A stretch of 64,000 bases of DNA, taken from assembly GCA_003215655.1 (NCBI GenBank), contig QCKB01000001.1, positions 62,001-126,000 of the forward strand. The letters run 5' to 3'. The first letter of the stretch is position 1. The number at the start of each line of letters is the position of its first letter. Under the pieces are notes generated by a model. That model did no database searches, was not told the DNA's origin, and saw nothing but the letters and a program-made list of their open reading frames with translations. This document shows, piece after piece, positions 8,496 through 17,852 of the stretch. Both the position numbers and the translations under genes were made by a program. The DNA comes from Prochlorococcus sp. AG-409-J16. GTDB lineage: Bacteria; Cyanobacteriota; Cyanobacteriia; PCC-6307; Cyanobiaceae.

Positions 8496-9865
8496 GCATT
8501 ATATTCTAGAAGAACCAAGGTTTCCAAATGAGTAGTTTGGGGAAAGAATTCGATAGGAATAATGCGCACAATACGATAATAATTCCTTGAATTTACTATT
8601 ATATTTAAATCTCTAGCTAGAGTAGCTTTATCACAACTGAGATATGCAATTAATTTTGGTTTAATTTCGAGTATAGAGTCTATAATTTCTTTATCTAATC
8701 CTTTCCGCGGCGGATCAACAACTAATGCATCACATTCTGATAGTTTTTCCTTTAAAATATTTTTTACATCAGTACAATAAAACTGTGTCTGTATTCCATT
8801 ATTCTTTGAGTTTTGCTTGGCAATTTCTATAGATGACTTATTAATATCTATACCTGTGACTTTAATGCCACAGTTTGCTATTGGAAGTGAAATAGAACCT
8901 ATACCACAATAGCAATCTAGCAAACTTTTAATGTTATTTTTTACTAACCAATCTCTAATAATAATTACTACCTTTTCAGCCTCTTTTGTATTTATCTGGA
9001 AAAAAGAAGTTGATGTTATTCTTAGAGTAAGTTCACAAAATATTTCCTCTAGGTAAGGGTTACCATATAAGCTTATGGTTTTGGGACCTAATATTATATT
9101 ATTTCGTTGCTGCTGAATATTTACAGAAACTCCTGTTATGGTATCAAAGGTATTGTAGAGTTCTGAAGATAATTCATTTAATTTACTATAATTAAGAGAA
9201 CTAGATACAAATGTAACTAGACTTGATTCCATTGTTGAAGTACGTATTATTACATGCCTTAGGCCTTCACTATCAGAAGTCTCTGAATATATTGGAATCT
9301 CTAATAAGCTAATTTTATCTCTTATGAAAGGTATAATATAGTTTATCTGAGTTATAAGAACTGGACAACTGTATAAATTAACTATTTGGTGAGTTCCATA
9401 TTTATAGTAACCAAATTTTATTACTCCATCATTTGATTTTGACACCGGTATAATCGCTTTATTTCGGTAGCCCATTTGATTACTTGGACTATAAATAATT
9501 TGATCTACTTCATGTTTTATGTTTCCTATTCGTTTGAGACTATCATCTAATTGCTTAAGTTTAATGTCACGTTGAAAATCTTCTGTGCAATGCTGAAGAT
9601 TACAACCACCACATTTACTTGCAATAATACATGGCTCATTTCTTCTATATTTACTAGTCTCTTTAATTTCTTGAACTGAAGCTAACCATTGTGAGCCAAT
9701 TCTACGTATAAACATTATTTCTGCGGTCTCTCCTGGCAATAAGCCAGGTAATACCAAAACCCAATTATTCCACCTCGCCAATCCGCGACCTTGCTTGTCA
9801 AGGTCATGGCAAATGACTTGGGCCTTATTGCCTGGCCTAGGTTTATCTAGAGTCTTTGGCTGCAT
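8492..9865 (-). CDS. rlmD: 23S rRNA (uracil-5-)-methyltransferase, RlmD/RumA type
   Basis: The 457-residue class I SAM methyltransferase makes m5U in 23S rRNA; whether the target is U1939 or another site is not shown. An N-terminal TRAM domain (residues 10-65) is followed by iron-sulfur cysteines in CIIASKCGGCNLQHC. The methyltransferase core has SLLDCYCGIGSISLP as the SAM motif, VVDPPRKGLD and the catalytic-cysteine motif LSCDKATLARDL. RlmD and related RumA paralogues are hard to separate by sequence alone, so the gene symbol is the less certain part. Confidence 0.88.
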   Translation of the reverse strand: MQPKTLDKPRPGNKAQVICHDLDKQGRGLARWNNWVLVLPGLLPGETAEIMFIRRIGSQWLASVQEIKETSKYRRNEPCIIASKCGGCNLQHCTEDFQRDIKLKQLDDSLKRIGNIKHEVDQIIYSPSNQMGYRNKAIIPVSKSNDGVIKFGYYKYGTHQIVNLYSCPVLITQINYIIPFIRDKISLLEIPIYSETSDSEGLRHVIIRTSTMESSLVTFVSSSLNYSKLNELSSELYNTFDTITGVSVNIQQQRNNIILGPKTISLYGNPYLEEIFCELTLRITSTSFFQINTKEAEKVVIIIRDWLVKNNIKSLLDCYCGIGSISLPIANCGIKVTGIDINKSSIEIAKQNSKNNGIQTQFYCTDVKNILKEKLSECDALVVDPPRKGLDKEIIDSILEIKPKLIAYLSCDKATLARDLNIIVNSRNYYRIVRIIPIEFFPQTTHLETLVLLEYNA

Positions 9866-10513
9866 TCAAAAAATTATAATTCCGTTAGCTTAAAGAAGTC
9901 AGAAAAATGTGTATCACTAGTCTTACTACAGACTCATGGAGAGTCTACTAATGCGACTCGCGTAAGAAGATTGATAGCAAGTCTCGTTTGGATTCTAAAT
10001 ATATCTTTTCAAGAATGTTCTGAGGGGATTATTTAAAGCTCATATTTATTAGGACTCAGTAAGGCCCATATGAATTAGGAAGTAAAAATCTAATCTTACC
10101 TTTCTCGTCTAGGACCCAGAACTAGTCTAATTATATGTTTAACATGAGACTGTTGATAAAGCTTTCGGAAGTAACTATTTGGCTTTTTGTTTGGATTTAA
10201 TACTTTTAGCTTAGCGTAACTGTCTATATAGCAGGTACTCAAACCTCGAAACATAGATTGCAACTAGCGCCTAAAGGTTTAAAAAAGTTCTGGACAATCA
10301 CTGGACAATAAGCCGCTAAAACTTATGGATTAAATGACGATATGCATGACCCAAGAGAACTCTCATGGAGTGCAAATTAAATTAAAGAAAAAATGCTTTA
10401 AAAATAGTAATTCGATTTTTGTTTTCCTATTAAATTAAATCCTGACTCCTACTTCGAAGAATAGGGATTTAGCTTGTAATTTCTACCTGAGGTCTTGACA
10501 TGGTTGGTCCTAT
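9866..10513. other. Gene-free AT-rich stretch
   Basis: No convincing coding region is visible on either strand in about 650 bases between rlmD and the decayed J-domain copy. The sequence is broken by frequent stops. One short open stretch on the plus strand near 10261-10310 reads QLAPKGLKKFWTITGQ, and after a TAA it continues to 10377 as AAKTYGLNDDMHDPRELSW; this could be a gene remnant but cannot be identified. The segment 10105-10190 faintly resembles the 3' flank of the J-domain gene (a CTAGTCTA block followed by CATGAGACT), which may mark an older duplication. No tRNA, terminator or clear promoter was seen. Confidence 0.5.
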
Positions 10514-10755
10514 AAATCTCACCTAAGACCTACAATTAGTCTTAAAATAATTCTAGAATTAGAAAGATAAGACTAGTTCTTCTAAAAATGTTCTGAAAGT
10601 GATTGGCAAGCTGCGTTGATTAGTCTCATTGAATCCTTTGAACCTCCAGAGTGGAGATGTTGGAACATGCCTATTGATCAATATGCTAAACATATTTTCA
10701 TTCAAGGTTAATTTGGCGCCTGCAATAGTTTGTAAATCTAGCAATTGAAAAGGTG
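10514..10755 (-). pseudogene. Degenerate tandem copy of the 3' end of the downstream-located RHH/J-domain gene
   Basis: This block repeats, with many substitutions, the last ~60 codons and about 50 bases of 3' flank of the gene at 10836-11885. The shift is constant at about 263-266 bp. Matching landmarks are CATTGAATCC (10627 versus 10893), TTCAAGGTTAATTTGG followed by GC(A/G)CCTGCAATAGTT, and AATTAGTCT in the 3' flank (10534 versus 10797). In the copy, an LxTIAGAKLTL peptide is still readable. After that the frame is shifted, the HPD motif of the J domain is lost and an early stop appears where the real gene reads ELYRQKN. It is a dead partial head-to-tail duplication. Confidence 0.8.
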
Positions 10756-10835
10756 AACTAATTCTTGCTGTCTTAGTTATCTCCCATAAGACGCGTAATT
10801 AGTCTATTGATGATTCTTAGGTTATATGCATGAGA

Positions 10836-11885
10836 CTAATTTTTTTGCCTGTAAAGTTCTTTAAGCAATTGGTATGCTTCGTTGATTCGTCGCATTGAAT
10901 CCGTTGAGCCTCCGGCGTCAGGATGTTGGGACATTGCTTTTGATTTATATGCTGAGCGTATTTTCTTCAAGGTTAATTTGGCACCTGCAATAGTTGGTAA
11001 GTCGAGTAATTGAAGAGCTCCATGCACAGTCATTGTCGACTCAAGTGTTTGAAATGATGTCACGTTTTTACTTCTTCTAAATCGATTAACGAAACGTCTA
11101 ATCAAGGTGGGGATTCTATCTGGCAAACTTCTAGTAGCAAATGGATCTTCTAATACACCTGCTATAACAATTACTCTTTCAAATGAAGGTGATTCTTGAG
11201 ACCATGCTGGACAATATTGTTTCATATATCTATTAGCCTCAGTCCACGTAAATGTTCGTCCATCTGTCTCATTAATATGTATCCATATATCCCTAGCTAG
11301 CCATGTCATTGCAGCCTCAATCACTGTTTCTCCAGGCTCTTGTCCATATAGTGATTGCCAGTGCTTTTTTGCTGTATCTATACTTTCCTTTATATGAATA
11401 CTGCTAACAGTTGTTACTAGAGGCTGTGCTTCCGAGCTTTGATTAAATTGTTTGTTACCTAGACTTTCTCTTAGACTTACTGTATTTCTTCTTACGAAGC
11501 CTGGTAAATTGATTCCAGGCTTTGTAGTTGGAGCAGAATACTTCTCATTCTGCAATTCTTCTAAGTTAGGATTTCCTTGACCTAAGGAAATACCACTATC
11601 ATTTGCCTTGCTGATTAATACTAATGCTGTAGTTTCATCATAAAATGATTTATCTAAATTTGATTTATCCTCTTTTTTGTTATCTATTAACTGTGTATTA
11701 TCTAGATCTGATATTTTTTCATCATCGCTATCTTCCCCTTCTAGAATAACCTCTAGCAATCTTCTTAGCACAGCACCTCTTGCTCTTAGACCCCATTCCT
11801 TTTTTAATTGGTCAAACTTTTCAATTAAATGATTTGGCAAATCAACCGATATCCTTCGAGTTCCTTCTATGTCAGAGGATTTCAC
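10836..11885 (-). CDS. Ribbon-helix-helix-like / J-domain fusion protein
   Basis: The 349-residue protein starts with RRISVDLPNHLIEKFDQLKKEWG and ARGAVLRRLLEVIL (residues 9-48), the layout of a ribbon-helix-helix DNA-binding segment. A low-complexity acidic linker (50-150) and a globular middle region (165-270, with WLARDIWIHINETDGRTFTWTEANRYM) follow. It ends in a minimal J domain (about 295-349) with KIRSAYKSKAMSQHPDAGG and RRINEAYQLLKELY, so the HPD motif that stimulates DnaK ATPase is intact. No Gly/Phe or zinc region is present, so this is a class C J protein. The start is GTG. It may bring a DnaK partner to DNA or to a repressor complex; that role is inferred. Confidence 0.7.
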   Translation of the reverse strand: MKSSDIEGTRRISVDLPNHLIEKFDQLKKEWGLRARGAVLRRLLEVILEGEDSDDEKISDLDNTQLIDNKKEDKSNLDKSFYDETTALVLISKANDSGISLGQGNPNLEELQNEKYSAPTTKPGINLPGFVRRNTVSLRESLGNKQFNQSSEAQPLVTTVSSIHIKESIDTAKKHWQSLYGQEPGETVIEAAMTWLARDIWIHINETDGRTFTWTEANRYMKQYCPAWSQESPSFERVIVIAGVLEDPFATRSLPDRIPTLIRRFVNRFRRSKNVTSFQTLESTMTVHGALQLLDLPTIAGAKLTLKKIRSAYKSKAMSQHPDAGGSTDSMRRINEAYQLLKELYRQKN

Positions 11886-12136
11886 TGACAGGTCCTAATA
11901 TATGTATGAGTATAGTACACCAATTTCAAATTTCCCATAACAGCCCATATAGATGAAATAGATAGAGCTATAAACATACTTGATAAATTTTTATTGGTGT
12001 AATAATAGGAACATTGATATTATATTTGTTAATGCTACTGTAAAAAAAAAAAATATTTTAGGACGATTTTATTCTATTGTAATTACCTCCTTACTCGCAC
12101 TATTACGCTTTATGCGCCAAAATAGTACTAATCATA

Positions 12137-12325
12137 ATGAAATCCATGGGACAGTACTGTTCTCCATATTCAGATTCCAAATCTAGAAAAGAGCGTTTTC
12201 AAAAACGAAAACTTGGAATTCTTGAATATTATCGAGACTCCCTCGAAAGGCGCTTATCAGCAATTAATGCCTCAATAAAAACTCTAAAGCAACAAATGGA
12301 AAAGTCCGAGATTCATGACTCATAA
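12137..12325 (+). CDS. Small basic coiled-coil-like hypothetical protein
   Basis: The 62-residue ORF encodes a lysine/arginine-rich N-terminal half (SDSKSRKERFQKRKLG) followed by a helix likely to form a coiled coil (ILEYYRDSLERRLSAINASIKTLKQQME). There is no membrane segment. An alternative start at codon 4 (MGQYCSP, base 12146) is equally possible. Its codon use and helix pattern look like those of a real small protein, and it ends 16 bp before the convergent Ap4A phosphorylase gene. I do not recognise a named family. Function unknown. Confidence 0.55.
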   Translation: MKSMGQYCSPYSDSKSRKERFQKRKLGILEYYRDSLERRLSAINASIKTLKQQMEKSEIHDS

Positions 12326-12341
12326 GTCTATTAGAAACCCA

Positions 12342-13178
12342 TTAAATAGGATCAACCACTTCACTTAATAGGTTCTCAACGCCTCTTTTAATTAAAATAT
12401 CCATGTCTGACTTACTAGTTGCCAATATATAACCAGCGAATCCTAAAGCATTAATACTAAAGCCATTACAGATTTCTTTTTTTCTTCTTACAAGGCAAAT
12501 CCAATCCCTACATATTAATAGATTGTATGCAATCACTGGCTTTATATTTTTATTAGGTATACCTACATTAGATTCTAAGCATAATGATAAATATTGCTCA
12601 AATAGTTCTAATGAATTATTAGTGGACTTTTCTCTTCTTTTAACAAAGCAACTCTTTGATATTTTATTAGTTCTGTTACTTGTCGTAGAAATACTTTTGA
12701 ACCAATCATCTCTAGGACAAGAAATAGATCCTTTCTTTCTTCTAAGTAGTTGTAAATGCCTATGTGGCTGACTAGCACCAGCATTACTACTGCTATTGAA
12801 AAACCATAATCCTGTCGTGTCATTATCTACTGTAATGAGTGATCTAAAATCGTTAATATCCAACCAACCATTCTGCGGTTCCCAATTCCTTGTAACCAAT
12901 AGCATGTGTCCTTTCTGCACTGGATATTTGTTAAGTATTAGGCCGTGGGAATCATTTATCATTGATATTTGCAATCTAAGATCCCATGGTAGAAAGGGAT
13001 TAACAACTGGTCCTACTGCTTTCTGACGAATTGGCAATTCACCAATTAGTTTTCTTATCACAAATTGATTGTCATCAACTTCTGTAAGTATTTCTGTTGG
13101 TAATGGTATTAATGCCCCAGATTTAAGAGCCTTTTCTGATTGATCAAGAGCATGTTTCCAGTAGTGTTCCCTGATCAC
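12342..13178 (-). CDS. ATP adenylyltransferase (Ap4A phosphorylase)-like, HIT superfamily
   Basis: The 278-residue protein resembles Apa1/Apa2-type Ap4A phosphorylases, which cleave diadenosine tetraphosphate with phosphate to ATP and ADP. The HIT-like catalytic triad region is GASQPHRHLQLL near residues 134-145. Upstream, HGLILNKYPVQKGHMLLVTRNWEPQNGWL is a typical core strand region. The C-terminal half is the adenylyltransferase tail (AYNLLICRDWICLVRR). The start codon is GTG at 13178. The length matches the cyanobacterial family. Its role in turning over the stress nucleotide Ap4A is inferred from the family. Confidence 0.82.
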   Translation of the reverse strand: MIREHYWKHALDQSEKALKSGALIPLPTEILTEVDDNQFVIRKLIGELPIRQKAVGPVVNPFLPWDLRLQISMINDSHGLILNKYPVQKGHMLLVTRNWEPQNGWLDINDFRSLITVDNDTTGLWFFNSSSNAGASQPHRHLQLLRRKKGSISCPRDDWFKSISTTSNRTNKISKSCFVKRREKSTNNSLELFEQYLSLCLESNVGIPNKNIKPVIAYNLLICRDWICLVRRKKEICNGFSINALGFAGYILATSKSDMDILIKRGVENLLSEVVDPI

Positions 13179-13339
13179 TAGAACCAGCCTTTACGTAAAC
13201 ATGCATATTAAATATATATTATAAGCCTCAAAACTCATATAAGTTTTATCTACTTACTATCAATAATCAAGACCAAGCGGTTTATTGGCTTAATTTATTC
13301 AACTAACCTATCAAACCTAGCAATCCTTTGACGTAACCA

Positions 13340-13636
13340 TTTCTATTTGGGCCTCTGAGACCCCAAAAACCTAAATTGGCTCCCCTTAAGCCTGTTCCAT
13401 GGTTTAACCCCCCTCTGAAGGCTTCTACTGGCCAATTGATCGTTCGGGCAAGTCGCCATCTTTTTTTTTATCCGATGTATTTGGAGAAGATCTTGCTCTT
13501 TTGCCTGAAAAACCTCTTATTGACGATTGATCAGGACTTTGAAGCTATTGCCTTAGACATACCATCATATGAGATAGACCAAACGGACATGAAAAACTTT
13601 GGTCTTCTTGAGCAAAAATTTTTGAGGATGAATTAA
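13340..13636 (+). pseudogene. Frame-disrupted small ORF (two compensating frameshifts suspected)
   Basis: One frame is open from 13339 to 13636 (TTG at 13376), and its two ends look coding (LAPLKPVPWFNPP; DFEAIALDIPSYEIDQTDMKNFG). Between about 13414 and 13527 another frame looks far better: it reads SEGFYWPIDRSGKSPSFFLS then DVFGEDLALLPEKPLIDD, with typical codons for this genome, and stops at 13528-13530. The first switch falls in a run of six C at 13408-13413, where one more C would join the ends. The second lies near 13520. This fits a small gene with two compensating indels or sequence errors at homopolymers. I do not recognise the family. Confidence 0.4.
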
Positions 13637-13715
13637 TTAATTTGTTAAAAGAATAAAATAAATCAATATTTGACTCGAACCTAGAAAAAGTCAATCACTC
13701 AAAGGGTTCTTGAGG

Positions 13716-13724
13716 TTATCCACA
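13716..13724. other. Single consensus DnaA-box-like site
   Basis: TTATCCACA matches the DnaA-box consensus exactly. It stands in the 194-bp gap between the frame-disrupted ORF and the 76-residue gene. No cluster of boxes and no neighbouring dnaA or dnaN gene is present, so it is not an origin by itself. It may be a chance match or a DnaA titration/regulatory site. Confidence 0.25.
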
Positions 13725-13830
13725 AGCGGATTCTGCTCTTGGATTCACAAACTAGTGCCACATTATTATCAAAAGAGGTTGACGAATGCAGGGGGGCAGG
13801 AGTTAAACGTCAGTGAGTTATGAATCCTAA

Positions 13831-14061
13831 ATGGATTGGGAGTTTACTGAAGACGCAGCGTTCCTCGCACTCTGCGATGCCTTTCGCGAAAGTGGAGAAA
13901 CATCTGCTATCGAGTTCTTAGCAAATGGGGAAGGAGCCTTTCACTTCCAGGAATTGACACAGAATGCAGCTGGGGAAGGACTCGACCTCAGTGACTCTGA
14001 TTTTCTTGATGAGTTTCAGCAAGACGTGATCGATACTATGGAGACTCTTTGCAAGGACTAA
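13831..14061 (+). CDS. Small acidic hypothetical protein
   Basis: The 76-residue protein is strongly acidic (MDWEFTEDAAFLALCDAFRE at the start, LDLSDSDFLDEFQQDVIDTMETLCKD at the end), with two cysteines and no membrane segment. The GC content and codon use are higher than in most neighbours, as is usual for conserved, well-expressed genes in such genomes. I do not recognise a named family. It is followed by about 110 bases and then the convergent end of metH. It is probably a conserved picocyanobacterial protein of unknown function. Confidence 0.7.
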   Translation: MDWEFTEDAAFLALCDAFRESGETSAIEFLANGEGAFHFQELTQNAAGEGLDLSDSDFLDEFQQDVIDTMETLCKD

Positions 14062-14177
14062 TTAAATAAATTGTTCATTAGTAATTCAGTAAGCTGGTCC
14101 TTAAGGGATTTATAGATGCCTGTGAAAAGAGGGATTAGACAAATAGTTCTTTATACAAATTTCAGGATTAATTAAAT

Positions 14178-17100
14178 TCAAGCGCTAAAGTATTTAGCTT
14201 TACTATGTAAAGCTATTATTGCTGTTGTACTTTGTTCAGGATGAAGCTGATCGCTATTATCGATGTACAAACCTATTCTTTTAGTATCCAACCAATCGAT
14301 TTGTTTAGCTGAATCAGAAACATTTGGGCAGGCAGGATATCCAAAAGAGAACCTAGATCCTCTATACCTTTGTGCAAGTATATCTTTTAAATTTTTTGGT
14401 TCTATAGATTCAAAACCACATTCCTTTCTTATTCGAGCATGTGTCCATTCTGCCAAAGCCTCAGCTAATTGAACTGCTATTCCATGGAAATATAGGTAAT
14501 CTGAATATTCATCATTCTCAAATAATCTCTGAGCGAATAGACTGGCTTTTTCTCCCATTGTTACTGCCTGCATAGGAAGAATATCAGTTGGCTGATCATT
14601 ATCTAAATCAATAAAATAATCAGATATGCAATATCGGTTATTTGATTTTTGACGAGGGAATGAAAATGAACCTATTTTATTATTTTTTTCAGATGGTGAA
14701 AATATATCTAAACTATTCCCGTTTCTTCCACATGGAAAATATCCATAAACTAAGGAAGGTTCCAATAATTGATCAGATAGAATTCTAGATATCCATTTCT
14801 GCAAGATTGGTTCAGCTTTATTAGCAATCAAATCAGTGTAATCTTCTTTAGATTGATCCTTCGATCTACGAAACTGCCACTGACCAGTGAATAAAGCATT
14901 TTTATCTAAATAATATAGTAGATCATTAAAGGGAATTGCTGTTGAAAGAAGAAGGGATGTGCCTAAGAATGGAGGTTGAATAATATTTTCTTGTTGTATA
15001 GCCTGAGATCTAAAATTATCTTCAATTGGTCTAGATAATAACTTCTTTTGCTGAGATTGACTATCCAACTTGATATCGTTATTTTTCGTATTTTCTCCAC
15101 CTAGGGTTAAATTTGGTGGTTTGTCTCCAGTAAATCCATCTAAATCGTTCCAAGTTCCATTAATTTTTGCCTCCATATATGAATCCATAAATCGTAAATC
15201 TGTAAAAGCATCCTTTCCATACAAAACCTTTCCATTATAGACATTGCTACAATCCTGATTAACAAATTTAGGAGTTAATGCTGCACCTCCAAGAATAACA
15301 GGGACTGTAATTCCAGCTTGGTTGAAAGCTGATAAATTGTCTTTCATAAATGCTGTAGATTTAACTAATAATCCACTCATTGCTATGCAATCTGCCTGGT
15401 GTAACTCCTGGGCTTTTATGATTGATTCAACATCTTGCTTAATACCTAGATTAATAACATCATATCCATTATTTGATAAAATTATATCTACTAGATTCTT
15501 ACCAATATCATGAACATCTCCTTTTACTGTTGCTATAAGAAATTTTGCCTTTTTTCTATTGATCTCATCATTTTTCTCCATGAATGGCTCTAAATATGAC
15601 ACTGCACTTTTCATCGTTTCTGCTGATTGAAGTACAAAAGGTAATTGCATTTGACCAGAACCGAACAGTTCGCCCACTACTTTCATACCTGCTAATAGAT
15701 AATTATTAATAATTTCTATTGGTTTATATTTTTTCATAGCTTTCTCTAAGCTTTCATCCAAACCTATTCTTTCTCCATCGATTATATGTTGTTTAAGTCT
15801 TTCTTCTAAAGTTAAATCAGAAAGCCTTCCCTGTGTATTTCTACTATCTTTGGCAGTAATACCTTCAAAACAATTTGTTAGTTTAGTTAAAGGATCATAT
15901 TTACAAAGGCCATCCTCAAATAATCTATTATCAAAAATCAAATCTCTACAGATCTTCTGATGTTTTTCATCTATTCTATTTAGTGGCAGTATCTTTGAAG
16001 GTGAGACTATTGCTGAATCCAATCCAACTTGGGAACATTCATGCATGAATACTGAATTAAGTGCAATTCTAGCTGCTGGGTTTAAACCAAAACTTATATT
16101 TGATATTCCTAACATAATATGAACTCCTTTAAGTTTGGCTCTAATCATTTTTATTGCTTCTATGGTTGATGAAGCATTAGCTCTATCTTCCTCTATGCCT
16201 GTAGAGATTGGTAAAGCTAAGGGATCATAGAAAATTTCATTAGCAGGTATCCCATAATTCAATGCGTCAAGATATGCTCTTTCAGCGATTTTAAATTTAT
16301 GTTCTGATGATCTAGCCATTCCGTTTTCATCGATAGTTCCAATAACTATTCCTGCTCCATATAATTTTGCCAGATTTAATACCTTATAAAAACGTTCTTC
16401 ACCATCTTCATAATTAGTAGAATTCAAAATACATTTTCCTCCATATACCTTTAATCCACTCTCCATCTTCTGCCAGTCGGTAGAATCTAGTACAAGTGGT
16501 ATATCTACATTAGTTACTAATCTAGAGACTAATTCCTTCATATCCTTTTCTCCATCTCGTCCAACATAATCGACATTGACATCGATTAAGTGTGCATTTT
16601 CCTTAATTTGTTCCTTAGCCAAAGAAATCAAACCATCCCAATTTTCTGAATTTAATAATTCTCGAGTTTTCCTTGAACCACTAGCATTTAATCTTTCTCC
16701 AATTATTAATAAAGAAGTATCTTGGTTATAAGGTGTCGAATTATATATTGAAGCGGCTGACTCCATTAATCGGTAATTTACTTTTTCGGAGGGTCGATGA
16801 TAATTTTCTCGAACTTTAGGTTTTAATTCACTAGAAATCTCAGATAGGGATTTTATATGATCTGGCGTTGTTCCACAACAGCCGCCTATAATCTTGACTC
16901 CTAAATCCTCTACAAAATGACTAAGATGTATTTTTAACTCTATAGGTGTAAGTCGGTAATGCGCGGTTCCCCCTATATTTTCTGGTAATCCAGCATTTGG
17001 AATACAACTAATAATAAATGGTGAATTCTCTGACAGATATTTAATATGTGGTTTCATCTGTTGTGGTCCTGTTGCACAATTCAGGCCTAGAATATCAATA

Positions 17101-17762
17101 TTAAAAGGCTCTAATATTGTAACTACAGCAGAAATATCAGTACCAAGTAACATGGTGCCTGTGGTTTCTATTGTCACTGAAACCATGACTGGCTTATGTA
17201 TACTCTTTGAATGCATTGCTGAATTTACACCTTGCAATGCTGCTTTTATTTGAAGTATATCTTGGCATGTTTCAATTATAAAAAGATCGATGCCTCCATC
17301 TATTAAGCCTTCAGCCTGTCTAAAAAAAGAATCCTTAAGATTATCAAATGATATATGCCCTAAACTTGGTAATTTTGTTGTTGGTCCTAATGAACCGGCC
17401 ACAAACCGTGGCTTTTTATCATTTGAATATTTATCTGCTTCGTATTTAGCTAACTCAGAAGCAAGTTTATTAATCTCGTATGTTTTCTCTTCTATACCAT
17501 ATTCTGCCAATACAATTGGATTTGCTCCAAATGTATTAGTTTCTATTACATCAGCTCCTGATTCAAGAAATGATTGATGTATATCTCTAAGTATGTCTGG
17601 CCTTGTATAAATTAAATTTTCATTGCATCCCTCTAGATTTTTGCCACCAAAGTCATTTGCATCAAGGTCAAAGTTCTGAATGGATGTACCAGTAGCTCCA
17701 TCAAAAACAAGAACAGGAGAATCCTTATCTCTAATTAATTCAAGTAATTTGGATGATGTCAT
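14178..17762 (-). CDS. metH: Cobalamin-dependent methionine synthase
   Basis: The 1194-residue enzyme transfers a methyl group from methyltetrahydrofolate to homocysteine through methylcobalamin. Domain order is complete. The homocysteine domain has zinc ligands in GLNCATGP (~229) and GGCCGTTP (~295-296). The pterin domain has [16 protein letters not shown] (~355-370). The cap is at ~650-740. The B12 domain has [10 protein letters not shown], with the cobalt-ligand His at ~751, plus GGAALTP. The SAM-activation domain ends with [15 protein letters not shown]. Apart from its own 5' leader it stands alone. No cobalamin riboswitch signature is visible in the 90 bases between metH and ilvE. Its presence makes the cell B12-requiring, consistent with cobU and cobN nearby. 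Confidence 0.97.
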   Translation of the reverse strand: MTSSKLLELIRDKDSPVLVFDGATGTSIQNFDLDANDFGGKNLEGCNENLIYTRPDILRDIHQSFLESGADVIETNTFGANPIVLAEYGIEEKTYEINKLASELAKYEADKYSNDKKPRFVAGSLGPTTKLPSLGHISFDNLKDSFFRQAEGLIDGGIDLFIIETCQDILQIKAALQGVNSAMHSKSIHKPVMVSVTIETTGTMLLGTDISAVVTILEPFNIDILGLNCATGPQQMKPHIKYLSENSPFIISCIPNAGLPENIGGTAHYRLTPIELKIHLSHFVEDLGVKIIGGCCGTTPDHIKSLSEISSELKPKVRENYHRPSEKVNYRLMESAASIYNSTPYNQDTSLLIIGERLNASGSRKTRELLNSENWDGLISLAKEQIKENAHLIDVNVDYVGRDGEKDMKELVSRLVTNVDIPLVLDSTDWQKMESGLKVYGGKCILNSTNYEDGEERFYKVLNLAKLYGAGIVIGTIDENGMARSSEHKFKIAERAYLDALNYGIPANEIFYDPLALPISTGIEEDRANASSTIEAIKMIRAKLKGVHIMLGISNISFGLNPAARIALNSVFMHECSQVGLDSAIVSPSKILPLNRIDEKHQKICRDLIFDNRLFEDGLCKYDPLTKLTNCFEGITAKDSRNTQGRLSDLTLEERLKQHIIDGERIGLDESLEKAMKKYKPIEIINNYLLAGMKVVGELFGSGQMQLPFVLQSAETMKSAVSYLEPFMEKNDEINRKKAKFLIATVKGDVHDIGKNLVDIILSNNGYDVINLGIKQDVESIIKAQELHQADCIAMSGLLVKSTAFMKDNLSAFNQAGITVPVILGGAALTPKFVNQDCSNVYNGKVLYGKDAFTDLRFMDSYMEAKINGTWNDLDGFTGDKPPNLTLGGENTKNNDIKLDSQSQQKKLLSRPIEDNFRSQAIQQENIIQPPFLGTSLLLSTAIPFNDLLYYLDKNALFTGQWQFRRSKDQSKEDYTDLIANKAEPILQKWISRILSDQLLEPSLVYGYFPCGRNGNSLDIFSPSEKNNKIGSFSFPRQKSNNRYCISDYFIDLDNDQPTDILPMQAVTMGEKASLFAQRLFENDEYSDYLYFHGIAVQLAEALAEWTHARIRKECGFESIEPKNLKDILAQRYRGSRFSFGYPACPNVSDSAKQIDWLDTKRIGLYIDNSDQLHPEQSTTAIIALHSKAKYFSA

Positions 17763-17852
17763 AATAAATTAAGGCTATGTAAATTCTTCTTTTTATTTAA
17801 TTTGAATCCTGGTAATGAATAGTAGTTAGTAATTTCTTTCATACTATTAATT

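Noticed and set aside
11980-12186. Plus-strand ORF starting with TTG near the J-domain gene
   Set aside because: It overlaps the more convincing 62-residue ORF, contains an 11-A run, has unusual composition and no ribosome binding site.
13716-13724. A replication origin around the DnaA-box match
   Set aside because: Only one box is present and no dnaA, dnaN or AT-rich unwinding element is near.
9866-14061. A mobile element or genomic island
   Set aside because: No transposase, integrase, tRNA target-site duplication or terminal repeat is visible, despite the gene-poor and repeated character.
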